Origin: Haemophilus parainfluenzae
Lineage (GTDB): Bacteria; Pseudomonadota; Gammaproteobacteria; Enterobacterales; Pasteurellaceae
Length of the DNA: 64,000 bases
NCBI RefSeq assembly: GCF_003252795.1
Contig: NZ_QEPQ01000004.1
Location: 124,001-188,000, forward strand
Direction of reading: 5' to 3'
Shown here: piece by piece, positions 8,887 through 16,897 of the stretch
Layout of the letters: each line of letters starts with the position of its first letter
Position numbering within the stretch: position 1 is the first letter of the stretch
Notes under the pieces: model-generated
The model's database searches: none
Told to the model about the DNA's origin: nothing
The model's input: only the letters and a program-made list of their open reading frames with translations
Position numbers and translations under genes: made by a program

Positions 8887-8983
8887 TTTTTTATACTAAC
8901 ATTAATTTTTTAGAATATATCATTTCATGTTTTTTATTTTAAGTTTGTATAAATATTTAATATATAAAATTAATATTAGTTAG

Positions 8984-9025
8984 AGGAAAGGAGATGGGTA
9001 TAATATACACTTACTACCTAAATAA
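8984..9025 (+). pseudogene. Toxin C-terminal remnant before the first 2-TM gene
   Basis: Short open stretch between two stops that reads RKGDGYNIHLLPK and ends with TAA three bases before the next ATG. The close stop-to-start junction is typical of toxin-immunity gene pairs. Too short for a domain call; read as a remnant by analogy with its neighbours. Confidence 0.4.
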
Positions 9026-9028
9026 ATA

Positions 9029-9220
9029 ATGATTTTAAAAATATTAAAATTTTTTATATTTGTTGCATTACTATGTTTCTTTGCTATGGTGATCGCTGAA
9101 TTAGATGCGGGACGAAAGAATTTACAGTATGCTCTCCTGATAAAAGAGGCTTTAATTATGTCTCTAAAATTTCAGCTGGTTGCTTTGCCTATATATCTTC
9201 TTTTTTTTAAACGAGATTAG
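9029..9220 (+). CDS. Small two-helix membrane protein, unit A
   Basis: Protein of 63 residues with two predicted membrane helices (about 4-23 and 41-59). They are joined by a short polar segment containing DAGRKNLQY and KEALIMSLKFQ, and the protein ends FFKRD. It is closely similar over its whole length to the 10132-10323 product. It precedes a lipoprotein gene, and the same pair recurs one kilobase downstream. Small two-helix proteins act as immunity factors for some pore-forming contact-dependent toxins (for example CdiI of E. coli EC93), so an immunity role is plausible but unproven. Confidence 0.5.
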   Translation: MILKILKFFIFVALLCFFAMVIAELDAGRKNLQYALLIKEALIMSLKFQLVALPIYLLFFKRD

Positions 9221-9248
9221 AGTGGTTAAAATATTTTGGAGATAAAAA

Positions 9249-9485
9249 ATGAAAAAGATAAATCTCAGTTTCTTTTTGATTTGTAGTATTTTGACTGCAT
9301 GTGTTTCTTCTGATAGCCATTTTGTTCGGTTCTGGAATGGTGATGTTATATCTGACATGACTCCAGAGGAGGAGAAAAAATTTGATCTATGCTATGAGAA
9401 AACTAAAAATTTACCAAGAGGAACAGCTGAGGAAAGGGGAAAAGCAAGTCTTGCTACATTAAAATGTATTGATGACGAAAAATAG
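9249..9485 (+). CDS. Small lipoprotein, unit A
   Basis: Predicted lipoprotein of 78 residues. It has a hydrophobic signal peptide with lipobox LTAC (Cys 18) and a mature part starting CVSSDSHFVRFWNGDV. The rest is acidic and charged, with a late pair of cysteines (DLCYEK and LKCIDD) that might form a disulfide. AGGAG-like TTGGAG is 8 bases before the ATG. It pairs with the upstream two-helix protein, and this pair is duplicated at 10132-10614. No family is recognised. The role may be immunity or accessory to it. Confidence 0.55.
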   Translation: MKKINLSFFLICSILTACVSSDSHFVRFWNGDVISDMTPEEEKKFDLCYEKTKNLPRGTAEERGKASLATLKCIDDEK

Positions 9486-9561
9486 CTAGGTAGGGTGCAT
9501 TGATTTGAAAATCCATGCATGTTTAATAATTTAATTCGCACATGAATCTCTCGAGGAAAAC

Positions 9562-9807
9562 ATGCTTAATAAGATTAGAAAAAACTCATGGTTTAGCAAT
9601 CTAGTGTTATTTTCTCTTTTATATTTATTGTTTATCTCTAGAGATATAATTTTCTCCCTATTTATATATTTTAAGTTTAATGAAGTGTATTGGAATTCAG
9701 ATGTATTTAAAGAAGCATTGATCCCAACACTAGCTATGTATTTACCTCTTAGTTTTATTGATTTTGCAATAAAATCATATAAAAGAACAAAAAATAAAAA
9801 GCATTAA
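9562..9807 (+). CDS. Small two-helix membrane protein
   Basis: Hydrophobic protein of 81 residues with two predicted membrane helices (about 13-36 and 51-70) and a basic C-terminus (SYKRTKNKKH). The loop contains VFKEALIPTLAMYLPL, the same layout as KEALIMSLKFQ in the neighbouring two-helix proteins, which suggests distant relatedness. CGAGGAAA precedes the ATG. It lies in the immunity array with very AT-rich codon use. Function is unknown; membrane immunity protein is a hypothesis. Confidence 0.45.
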   Translation: MLNKIRKNSWFSNLVLFSLLYLLFISRDIIFSLFIYFKFNEVYWNSDVFKEALIPTLAMYLPLSFIDFAIKSYKRTKNKKH

Positions 9808-9911
9808 GTTTAGTTAAACTATTTTTTAATAAGATCGTCTTAATTATTATTGGATTGTATTATAAGTTATAGTCACCATTACTAAAAAATTTAATAAGTG
9901 AGAAAATATAA

Positions 9912-10130
9912 ATGATTATGTTGTTTTTAATAAATTTTATTAGATGTTTTATTTATATATCTATGACTTTATTGGTGTCTATGATTGTTGTTAGAAATAT
10001 TTATATTTTAATTCATACTAATTTTGGCGTTTCTTTTTATATTAGTTTTGAGGATGTAGAACTTATTCTAATTCCATCATTAGTTATTAGTCTATTTATT
10101 TCATGTGTTGCACTGTATAACAGAAGATAA
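9912..10130 (+). CDS. Small two-helix membrane protein
   Basis: Protein of 72 residues with two predicted helices (about 5-30 and 48-67) and a loop containing SFEDVELILIPSL. It keeps the acidic-hydrophobic-SL pattern of the other small membrane proteins here. Its stop lies one base before the ATG of the next gene, so the two are probably translationally coupled. No recognised family; placed with the array as a possible immunity protein. Confidence 0.45.
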   Translation: MIMLFLINFIRCFIYISMTLLVSMIVVRNIYILIHTNFGVSFYISFEDVELILIPSLVISLFISCVALYNRR

Positions 10131-10131
10131 A

Positions 10132-10323
10132 ATGATTTTAAAAATATTAAAGTTTTTTATAGCTGTTGCATTCATATTTTTCTTGTTTATGGTGATAGTT
10201 CAGTTCGATATGGGAAGAAATAATTTGCAATATGCAGTTCTTATGAAAGAGGCTTTACTTATGTCTCTAAAATTCCAGGTGGTTGCTTTGCCTATTTATC
10301 TTCTCTTTTTTAAACGAGATTAG
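10132..10323 (+). CDS. Small two-helix membrane protein, unit B (paralogue of unit A)
   Basis: 63-residue paralogue of the 9029-9220 product. Both start MILKILKFFI and end with ALPIYLLFFKRD, with conserved KEAL-SLKFQ between the helices. The ATG at 10132 is chosen over an upstream methionine because it aligns with the paralogue and follows the preceding stop by one base. It is followed after 36 bases by a lipoprotein gene, repeating the unit A order. The pair is a tandem gene duplication. Function as in unit A is inferred only. Confidence 0.5.
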   Translation: MILKILKFFIAVAFIFFLFMVIVQFDMGRNNLQYAVLMKEALLMSLKFQVVALPIYLLFFKRD

Positions 10324-10359
10324 ATCGGTTGGAATGAAAAAATATTTTGGAGATAAAAA

Positions 10360-10614
10360 ATGAGTAAGATAAATCTCAGTATTTTTTTGCTTTGTAGTAT
10401 TTTGACAGCATGTGTTTCTTCTAATAGTTATTTTGTTCGATTCTGGAATGGGGATGTGATACCTGAAAGGCCATATGAGGAACAAAAAATTTTTGAATCA
10501 TGTTATGAGAAATATAAAAATCTTCCTGATAAGACAAATGAAGAACGAGAGGTCATAAGTTTGAAAGTTATAGACTGTATTTCACATGATAAATTAAAAG
10601 AAAAAGAGAAATAG
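10360..10614 (+). CDS. Small lipoprotein, unit B (paralogue of unit A)
   Basis: 84-residue predicted lipoprotein with lipobox LTAC (Cys 18), clearly paralogous to the 9249-9485 product. It shares CSILTACVSS, FVRFWNGDVI and the late cysteines (ESCYEK, IDCISH). The upstream bases TATTTTGGAGATAAAAA are also the same in both copies. The C-terminus is longer and lysine-rich. The stop is two bases before the next ATG, which indicates an operon. Role unknown. Confidence 0.55.
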   Translation: MSKINLSIFLLCSILTACVSSNSYFVRFWNGDVIPERPYEEQKIFESCYEKYKNLPDKTNEEREVISLKVIDCISHDKLKEKEK

Positions 10615-10616
10615 GC

Positions 10617-10829
10617 ATGAGATATTTATTACTTATTTTAAAAAGATCTTTTTTGATGACTATCATTCTGCAACTTATTTTTTATATAAATGCATGGTTT
10701 ATTACGGGTAATGTTGATCAGATTGATTTTTTTGTAAGTAAAGAGCATTTATTCTTTAGTTTAAAGATATGGCTTTCTCTATTTGTTTTATTTTTATTAA
10801 TATATTCTTTAGGTAATAATAAATATTAA
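10617..10829 (+). CDS. Small two-helix membrane protein
   Basis: Protein of 70 residues with two predicted helices (about 10-30 and 48-66) and a loop with FFVSKEHLFFSLKIWL, again the KE-hydrophobic-SLK pattern shared by its neighbours. It begins two bases after the unit B lipoprotein stop, so it is probably cotranslated. No family recognised. Context suggests another membrane immunity-type gene. Confidence 0.45.
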   Translation: MRYLLLILKRSFLMTIILQLIFYINAWFITGNVDQIDFFVSKEHLFFSLKIWLSLFVLFLLIYSLGNNKY

Positions 10830-10872
10830 TGACTTACTGATGATGCAAAAATGAGATAATTAAGGTGTGACA

Positions 10873-11214
10873 ATGTTTTATTTATTAGAAGAATATGAAG
10901 ATGAATTGTTATGGTCTGGGAATATATTTAGAGTTTTTATCCAGAATAAGGGTGAGAATTATTACACAGATCGAGTCGTGGACTTTATTATCTTTGAAAC
11001 AGAGGATGTTGACAGACCGCTTGGATTGTTATCTATATCTGGTTATAAGGCTGGAAAAATAGTGCTTATCTTTCCTAAAGAGGCTTTTAAAAAAGACGCG
11101 ATTTATTCTTTAGATAAGAATTGGATAGAAAAAAACATATATGATTATTTATATCTAAACAAAGAGTGTGACAAAGTTTTTATATCAAAAAATGATTCAA
11201 TACTTCCATTCTAA
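10873..11214 (+). CDS. Imm45-like immunity protein
   Basis: Predicted soluble protein of about 113 residues. The core reads RVVDFIIFETED...PLGLLSISGYKAGKIVLIFPKEA. The VDF-hydrophobic segment followed by GYKAG and a PKEA motif matches my recollection of the Imm45 family of polymorphic-toxin immunity proteins. The ATG at 10873 is preferred over a GTG at 10867 because TAAGG (10861-10865) is at proper distance. It is the last gene of array 1 and is followed by a long uptake-sequence hairpin. Family assignment is from memory of the motif and needs a profile search. Confidence 0.55.
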   Translation: MFYLLEEYEDELLWSGNIFRVFIQNKGENYYTDRVVDFIIFETEDVDRPLGLLSISGYKAGKIVLIFPKEAFKKDAIYSLDKNWIEKNIYDYLYLNKECDKVFISKNDSILPF

Positions 11215-11244
11215 TAGCTCTTATACAAAAGAAATTGTTGGATT

Positions 11245-11300
11245 AAAGTGCGGTCAATTTCAAAGAGTTTTAAAACCTCTCAAAAATTGACCGCACTTTT
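11245..11300 (+). terminator. Long uptake-sequence hairpin H1 ending array 1
   Basis: Perfect 15-base arms AAAGTGCGGTCAATT (11245-11259) and complement (11285-11299), plus an inner GAG/CTC pair around TTTTAAAA. The internal sequence CAAAGAGTTTTAAAACCTC recurs in hairpin H3 (16573-16630) and in weaker form in H2, marking a repeated module end. Confidence 0.8.
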
Positions 11301-11312
11301 GTATTTTTGATG

Positions 11313-11440
11313 CTTCTTCTACCGAAATATCGCCCTCTCATAGCAATCCCGCCTGCAACACCATTCCTATGTTGTTCTATTGAGAAAACTGGTTAGTCCA
11401 ATTCGCTTGTTTACTTGCTCTAAAAATCAGAATGCTTATG
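11313..11440. repeat. Degenerate purT-tail-like sequence and right copy of the array-flanking repeat
   Basis: The 11214-11629 gap holds hairpin H1, this repeat and the tpl promoter. Read on the minus strand, 11313-11350 gives a broken frame containing EGDISVEEA, close to ARDISVEKA of PurT at 17733-18914. The DNA match is about 17 of 21 bases over that core. The following part (11341-11440) resembles 8297-8405. It looks like a third, decayed copy of the purT 3' end joined to module debris. Homology was judged by eye. Confidence 0.35.
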
Positions 11441-11505
11441 ATTTTTTGATATAAAATTATCAAATAAAAATATTTTTATATGAATTTGATAAAAATTTAT
11501 CGATT

Positions 11506-11555
11506 TGTGACTTTGATCACAGTATTGCAGAAAAAAATTCAGTACTATGCTTGCA
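11506..11555 (+). promoter_or_regulatory. CRP-dependent class II promoter of tpl
   Basis: TGTGA-CTTTGA-TCACA at 11506-11521 is an exact CRP consensus palindrome. TACTAT at 11543-11548 is a good -10 hexamer, predicting a start near 11555, which is 41.5 bases from the CRP centre. The geometry is that of a class II CRP promoter. TPL genes in enterobacteria are also CRP-activated (and TyrR-regulated). Confidence 0.75.
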
Positions 11556-11610
11556 ACTCGATGATAGATGTTTTTAGTAGCGGGTTAATAATCATGGACT
11601 TTAAACCTAA

Positions 11611-13005
<1,395 letters not shown>

Positions 13006-13012
13006 GCCTACC

Positions 13013-13046
13013 GCCCTTACCTCAGTAACGGGGTAAGGGCTTTTTG
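13013..13046 (+). terminator. Rho-independent terminator after tpl
   Basis: GCCCTTAC (13013-13020) pairs with GTAAGGGC (13033-13040), followed by TTTTT. It is not built from uptake sequences. It may be partial, allowing some read-through to tyrP. Confidence 0.8.
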
Positions 13047-13167
13047 TATCTAAAAAATATTTGGTTAATGAGAAAAATGCGAAAACATTCTAATGACATT
13101 GTGGTTTGATGTATGTCAAATAAGGAAGTGACTAGCCTTTCTACGATAATCGGAAAGGAGAAAACTT

Positions 13168-14382
13168 ATGAACAAAACATTGGGAAGTACCTTGATTACC
13201 TCAGGGACGATGATTGGAGCTGGGATGCTTGCTATGCCTCTCACCTCTGCAGGAATAGGTTTCACGTTTACAGTTGTTCTACTTGTTCTTTTATGGATTC
13301 TGCTCACCTATAGCGCATTATTATTTGTTGAGGTTTATCAAACTGCTGAACATGATGCCGGTATTGGCACGCTTGCCGCACAGTATTTTGGTCGACCGGG
13401 ACGAATTGTCGCAACCAGCGTATTAATGATTTTCCTTTATGCGTTACTTTCCGCCTATGTAACCGGTGGTGGTGCAATTCTTGCTTCAACTTTACCTGAT
13501 TTTGCGACACCTGATCTTAAAATGAAAGGTTCTATCCTGGCATTTACAATCTTCTTTGGTATCTTCGTGGCAATTGGCACAAGCTTTGTTGATGCCTTAA
13601 ATCGCTTCTTATTTATCGCGATGATTGCGGCTTTATTTATTGTGCTTGGATTGATGATTCCAGAAATTAAAATCGATAACTTAATGGCCATGCCAATTGA
13701 TAAAGCGCTATTAATTTCGGCTAGCCCGGTTTTCTTTACTGCTTTTGGTTTCCACGGCTCAATTCCTTGCTTAAATAAATATTTAGAAGGTGATGTAAAA
13801 GCCTTAAGATTTTCTATTATTGTGGGCTCTGCAATCACATTAGTGGGTTATCTCTTATGGCAATTTTCTACTCACGGTGTGTTAAGCCAAAGCCGATTCT
13901 TAGAAATCCTTAATCAAGATCCAACATTAAATGGATTGATTGAAGCCGTTCGAGTGATTACAGGCAGCACCATTATTGCGGCTGTCGTGAAAATCTTCTC
14001 TGCCTTAGCACTGATTACCTCATTCTTAGGGGTGGCACTCGGTTTACTAGAATGTATTGACGACTTGTTAAAACGCGCTTTCAATATTTCAGCAAACCGT
14101 TTAAGTTTAGGTTTCTTAACCTTCCTTCCGCCATTGCTCTTTGCGTTCTTCTATCCAGAAGGCTTCATCCTTGCATTAGGTTATGCAGGACAAATGTTTG
14201 CTTTCTATGCGGTGGTATTGCCGGCAGCATTGGTTTGGAAAGCTCGCCATCAACATCCAAACTTACCTTATCGTGTGCCGGGTGGTTCAGGGCTCCTACT
14301 CTTTGTCTCAATTCTAGGGATTATTATCGTGAGTATCCCATTCCTAATTAAATTAGGTATATTGCCTGAAGTAGTGGGTTAA
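13168..14382 (+). CDS. tyrP: Tyrosine-specific permease TyrP (HAAAP family)
   Basis: Inner-membrane aromatic amino-acid:H+ symporter with about 11 predicted helices in 404 residues. The N-terminus NKTLGSTLITSGTMIGAGMLAMPL is the characteristic TyrP/Mtr first helix. LLFVEVYQ and the cytoplasmic LLECIDDLLKR resemble E. coli TyrP more than Mtr. GAAAGGAG lies 8 bases before the ATG. Placed directly after tpl, it probably supplies tyrosine for cleavage. A convergent hairpin separates it from the regulator gene. A preference for tyrosine over tryptophan is inferred from similarity and neighbourhood. Confidence 0.85.
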   Translation: MNKTLGSTLITSGTMIGAGMLAMPLTSAGIGFTFTVVLLVLLWILLTYSALLFVEVYQTAEHDAGIGTLAAQYFGRPGRIVATSVLMIFLYALLSAYVTGGGAILASTLPDFATPDLKMKGSILAFTIFFGIFVAIGTSFVDALNRFLFIAMIAALFIVLGLMIPEIKIDNLMAMPIDKALLISASPVFFTAFGFHGSIPCLNKYLEGDVKALRFSIIVGSAITLVGYLLWQFSTHGVLSQSRFLEILNQDPTLNGLIEAVRVITGSTIIAAVVKIFSALALITSFLGVALGLLECIDDLLKRAFNISANRLSLGFLTFLPPLLFAFFYPEGFILALGYAGQMFAFYAVVLPAALVWKARHQHPNLPYRVPGGSGLLLFVSILGIIIVSIPFLIKLGILPEVVG

Positions 14383-14395
14383 TAACACGATTAAA

Positions 14396-14432
14396 ATAAA
14401 AAAGTGCGGTTAATTTTAACCGCACTTTTTTA
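14396..14432. terminator. Bidirectional uptake-sequence terminator
   Basis: AAAGTGCGGTTA (14401-14412) and TAACCGCACTTT (14417-14428) with a four-base loop, A-run left and T-run right. It serves tyrP and the convergent regulator. Confidence 0.85.
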
Positions 14433-15107
14433 TGCTTTTCCTTTGATCGCTTTAAGATAGCGATATACGCTAGGTTCTGAGATTTTTAAATATTTGGCGA
14501 CCATCGGAATGGCACCCTTGATATTGAAAATACCCTTATCAAATAATACTTTAATGGCGTTTTCTCGTTGTCTTAAGCTGAGTGGTTTGTCGGAATGTAA
14601 TAGGGTGAAATCAAGGTATTCACAAAGGATATCTTCGATAGAGTTTTCGAGTTTTTCTTTATTAATTATTTCAGCCTCTTCCACTTCGGCAAAGGCCGCA
14701 TCAATACCTAAAATATTGACGAAATTTCCAAGGTTTTCCAGTGAAATTAATTTGGTCATCACATCAACCAACTCAGAAGTATCATGATTAATACAAAGGA
14801 TGCCTTCTAATTTATCCCCGTTTTTAATGAAATAAGTTGCACCTCGAATGACCTTTTCGGAATCTGCCACGGCTTTGTAGTTAAAGACAAAATCCTTATC
14901 TAAATACACTTTATCCTGCAACAAACTAGAACCAAAAGAACTAAGTGGAGAGGAAAGGGTCCGCCCGCTAACGTGGCTATTCGCAATGGCTTCCATATGA
15001 GCCTTATTCTTATCAAAAGAATGAAATACGACTTCGTATTTAGGGCCGAGAACATTTCCCAAAAAATGGGTTAGGCCAATAAAATATTTCTTTTGTACGT
15101 TATTCAT
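14430..15107 (-). CDS. YheO/DauR-type PAS-HTH transcriptional regulator
   Basis: Protein of 225 residues with a YheO-like PAS sensor domain (about 8-120, with YEVVFHSFDKN and GILCINHDTSEL). A C-terminal helix-turn-helix follows (about 170-222; VAKYLKISEPSVYRYLKAI). The layout matches the YheO/DauR family, whose members regulate amino-acid catabolism, for example D-arginine utilisation in Pseudomonas. It lies convergent to tpl-tyrP, so it may control that unit. No operator could be identified. Classic TyrR, which controls TPL in Citrobacter, is a different family. Confidence 0.75.
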   Translation of the reverse strand: MNNVQKKYFIGLTHFLGNVLGPKYEVVFHSFDKNKAHMEAIANSHVSGRTLSSPLSSFGSSLLQDKVYLDKDFVFNYKAVADSEKVIRGATYFIKNGDKLEGILCINHDTSELVDVMTKLISLENLGNFVNILGIDAAFAEVEEAEIINKEKLENSIEDILCEYLDFTLLHSDKPLSLRQRENAIKVLFDKGIFNIKGAIPMVAKYLKISEPSVYRYLKAIKGKA

Positions 15108-15294
15108 ACCAACTTAATCTCATTAATTTCAGCTTGCTACAGGTATTCTATAACCGCTTATTTTTTATAGCAAATATATTGTAAAAAACGGCAGGTTATC
15201 TGTGGTGTTTTACTTTAAGTAAATCTTATAATGCTTAGTGGGATGGGGTTAGACAATACTTCTGTGATATTCTTTGGTGTTGGGATTTGTATCT

Positions 15295-15354
15295 TATTCA
15301 GTTGATGGTAAGCAATTTGAAAGAATTATGAAAAATACCCCAATAGGAGATTAA
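15295..15354 (+). pseudogene. Toxin C-terminal remnant before yezG-like immunity gene
   Basis: Open stretch reading YSVDGKQFERIMKNTPIGD and TAA, with the stop one base before the ATG of the following gene. It has no start codon of its own. The lysine-rich end and the tight junction are typical of the tip of a toxin gene in a toxin-immunity pair. The rest of the toxin is absent. Confidence 0.5.
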
Positions 15355-15355
15355 T

Positions 15356-15790
15356 ATGAAAGAACAAGAAATTTACCAGAAAATTGGGGAGTTATTGTGG
15401 TCAATAATGCCTGAAGAAGCTGTAAGGATTGATTTTATTGGTTCTATTTACCCTGAACATTATTCTGGTGGAGCTGAATGGGTTGTTGCGAATGGTGATA
15501 TTCATTATTTCCCATTAGGTCAAAGACCTGATGAAATTGAAGGAGAAATTATAAATTTAATGAAACAATTGAGATCAACCTTATCTCAAGAATGGACTCA
15601 ATATAAGTTTTCCCTATTTGATAATATGGAATTTAATATTAAATTTGCATATGTTTCAGATGAAGATAGTTGGCCAATGCTCTATCTTCGAGGTGTTAGT
15701 GATCTTGACGAAAATGAGATAACGGAATATGGAATTCCTAGAGAAATTTGGGAAGAGCGAGTAAAAGCGAAGGAAGAAACAGCAAGATAG
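15356..15790 (+). CDS. YezG/DUF600-family immunity protein
   Basis: Acidic 144-residue protein. The pattern MKEQEIYQKIGELLWSIMPE, then an FIGSIYPE-like strand, then a DEIEGEIINLMKQLR helix and a C-terminal PMLYLRG...YGIPREIWEERV resembles the YezG (DUF600) family. Members neutralise secreted or LXG/Maf-type nucleases, as B. subtilis YezG does. AGGAG lies before the ATG. The remnant immediately upstream would be the tip of the lost cognate toxin. Family call rests on remembered motifs. Confidence 0.65.
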   Translation: MKEQEIYQKIGELLWSIMPEEAVRIDFIGSIYPEHYSGGAEWVVANGDIHYFPLGQRPDEIEGEIINLMKQLRSTLSQEWTQYKFSLFDNMEFNIKFAYVSDEDSWPMLYLRGVSDLDENEITEYGIPREIWEERVKAKEETAR

Positions 15791-15805
15791 CTAGTCTCAG
15801 CATGA

Positions 15806-15862
15806 AAGTGCGGTAAATTTTTAAAGAGTTTTAAAACTTCTCAAAATTTGACCGTGCTTTTT
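15806..15862 (+). terminator. Uptake-sequence hairpin H2
   Basis: AAAGTGCGGTAAATTT on the left and AAATTTGACCGTGCTTT on the right, around AAAGAGTTTTAAAACTTC, followed by TTGTATTTT. It is a decayed member of the H1-H4 family: the right arm has GTGC for GCAC at the uptake core. Confidence 0.7.
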
Positions 15863-15874
15863 GTATTTTAATAG

Positions 15875-16015
15875 AGGGGAATTTTATATCGACTAGCAGG
15901 AAATGCTAGCAGAAAGACAACTACTACTGTTGAAATAAATAGCCAAGAATTAAGAGATATAAATAGAAATCAGCAATTGAAGTTAAAGTTTCCAGTCAAA
16001 AGTGAGGTGAAGTAA
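15875..16015 (+). pseudogene. Toxin C-terminal remnant (about 46 codons)
   Basis: The longest remnant. It opens right after a TAG just downstream of hairpin H2 and runs through YRLAGNASRKTTTTVEIN to a basic end (FPVKSEVK), stopping five bases before the next ATG. No start codon is in reach. Composition and junction suggest the last 40-odd residues of a secreted toxin. It may be the best query for finding the intact toxin in other strains. Confidence 0.55.
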
Positions 16016-16019
16016 TAAT

Positions 16020-16532
16020 ATGAATAATTATATAAATCTACTTTATGAACAGTTGCAATGGTGTAGCCAAGAGGATTTTTCCATTAGTAGTTTTTTTCCT
16101 TATGGACAAGGTATATCCTATGAAGCAGAAATAATGTATAACCAAGTAAGTATTGAGTTTATTTATAGATGTTTAAAATGTGATTTAATTATGTTTTTAA
16201 ATGGTTCAATTTTTTTATCTGAACAGCCAGGTACATTAGAAGATTACGCTTCTTTTTTAGCTAATTCACCTATTGGTATTTATGAATGGCAACGCTTGGG
16301 TACACAATTACAGCATAAAGTATGGAGTTGTGAGTTTTTTGATGGTACAACTAAATTGGTAAAAATATGCGAAGAATGCGGTTTATATGGATATGAAGAA
16401 TTTAATGAAAAAGATCACAGATGGATGATGTTTATAGATGAGGTAAATAATATTTTTTTAGAAAATAATTTAGCTTTAGATTTAGAACGTCCATTATTTC
16501 CAGTGGGAGATGTTTCTAATAATATGCCTTAA
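16020..16532 (+). CDS. Hypothetical protein, probable immunity protein
   Basis: Acidic soluble protein of 170 residues with no recognised family. It is rich in aromatic residues and has a CEECG pair of cysteines near residue 120 and two more at CLKC near residue 52; together these might bind zinc, which is speculation. It begins five bases after the toxin-tail remnant and is followed by hairpin H3. The junction and size suggest immunity to the lost toxin. Confidence 0.5.
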   Translation: MNNYINLLYEQLQWCSQEDFSISSFFPYGQGISYEAEIMYNQVSIEFIYRCLKCDLIMFLNGSIFLSEQPGTLEDYASFLANSPIGIYEWQRLGTQLQHKVWSCEFFDGTTKLVKICEECGLYGYEEFNEKDHRWMMFIDEVNNIFLENNLALDLERPLFPVGDVSNNMP

Positions 16533-16572
16533 AATATCTGTTTTGGTGAAATAGTATTTAAAAAGCGGAGAT

Positions 16573-16630
16573 AAAGTACGGTCAATTTTCAAAGAGTTTT
16601 AAAACCTCTTAAAAACTGACCGCACTTTTT
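16573..16630 (+). terminator. Uptake-sequence hairpin H3
   Basis: Left arm AAAGTACGGTCAATTTT (one mutation in the uptake core) and right arm AAAACTGACCGCACTTT, around AAAGAGTTTTAAAACCTC. The internal part is nearly the same as in H1. Confidence 0.75.
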
Positions 16631-16663
16631 GTGTTTTTAATGATGCTTATTTTTAAGCAAACC

Positions 16664-16735
16664 TTATAATTTCACATCCAACTTCGCGTAAGCTCGTTCT
16701 ACTTTTTCCACGGAAATATTGCGAGTGAGTAACTC
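16664..16735 (-). pseudogene. Duplicated 3' end of purT
   Basis: On the minus strand this encodes a fragment with [12 protein letters not shown] and a stop, the same end as purT at 17733. A 12-base deletion between two TTTTTCCA copies removed ALEK-coding sequence, and a few substitutions are present. The similarity extends downstream through the intergenic bases into hairpin H3, matching H4 beside the real purT. It is therefore a direct repeat of roughly 160 bases, clear evidence of a recombination scar. Confidence 0.85.
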
Positions 16736-16743
16736 TCCCTAGA

Positions 16744-16856
16744 GGAGTTCAGGCTATTGCGAATAATAATCTCTACATTTAAGGTGGACATGATGTTGAT
16801 ATTGCAGCGGATACCAATCATTTTTAAAAACTGAAAATCAAGTTAAGGAAAGCTGA
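16744..16856 (+). pseudogene. Decayed CdiA/FhaB-like haemagglutinin-repeat fragment
   Basis: One frame reads GVQAIANNNLYI, a stop, then GGHDVDIAADTNHF. After a frameshift it continues KTENQVKES and a stop. The pattern (GVQA-A-NNL-I-GG-DV-IAA--T) is that of the adhesin repeats in two-partner-secretion exoproteins such as CdiA, FhaB and related Haemophilus proteins. Two internal stops and one frameshift make it a relic. It links the surrounding small genes to a contact-dependent inhibition locus. Confidence 0.6.
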
Positions 16857-16897
16857 TCTTCATTAAATAATAAGGAATAATCTAAGGAGTCAAAATA

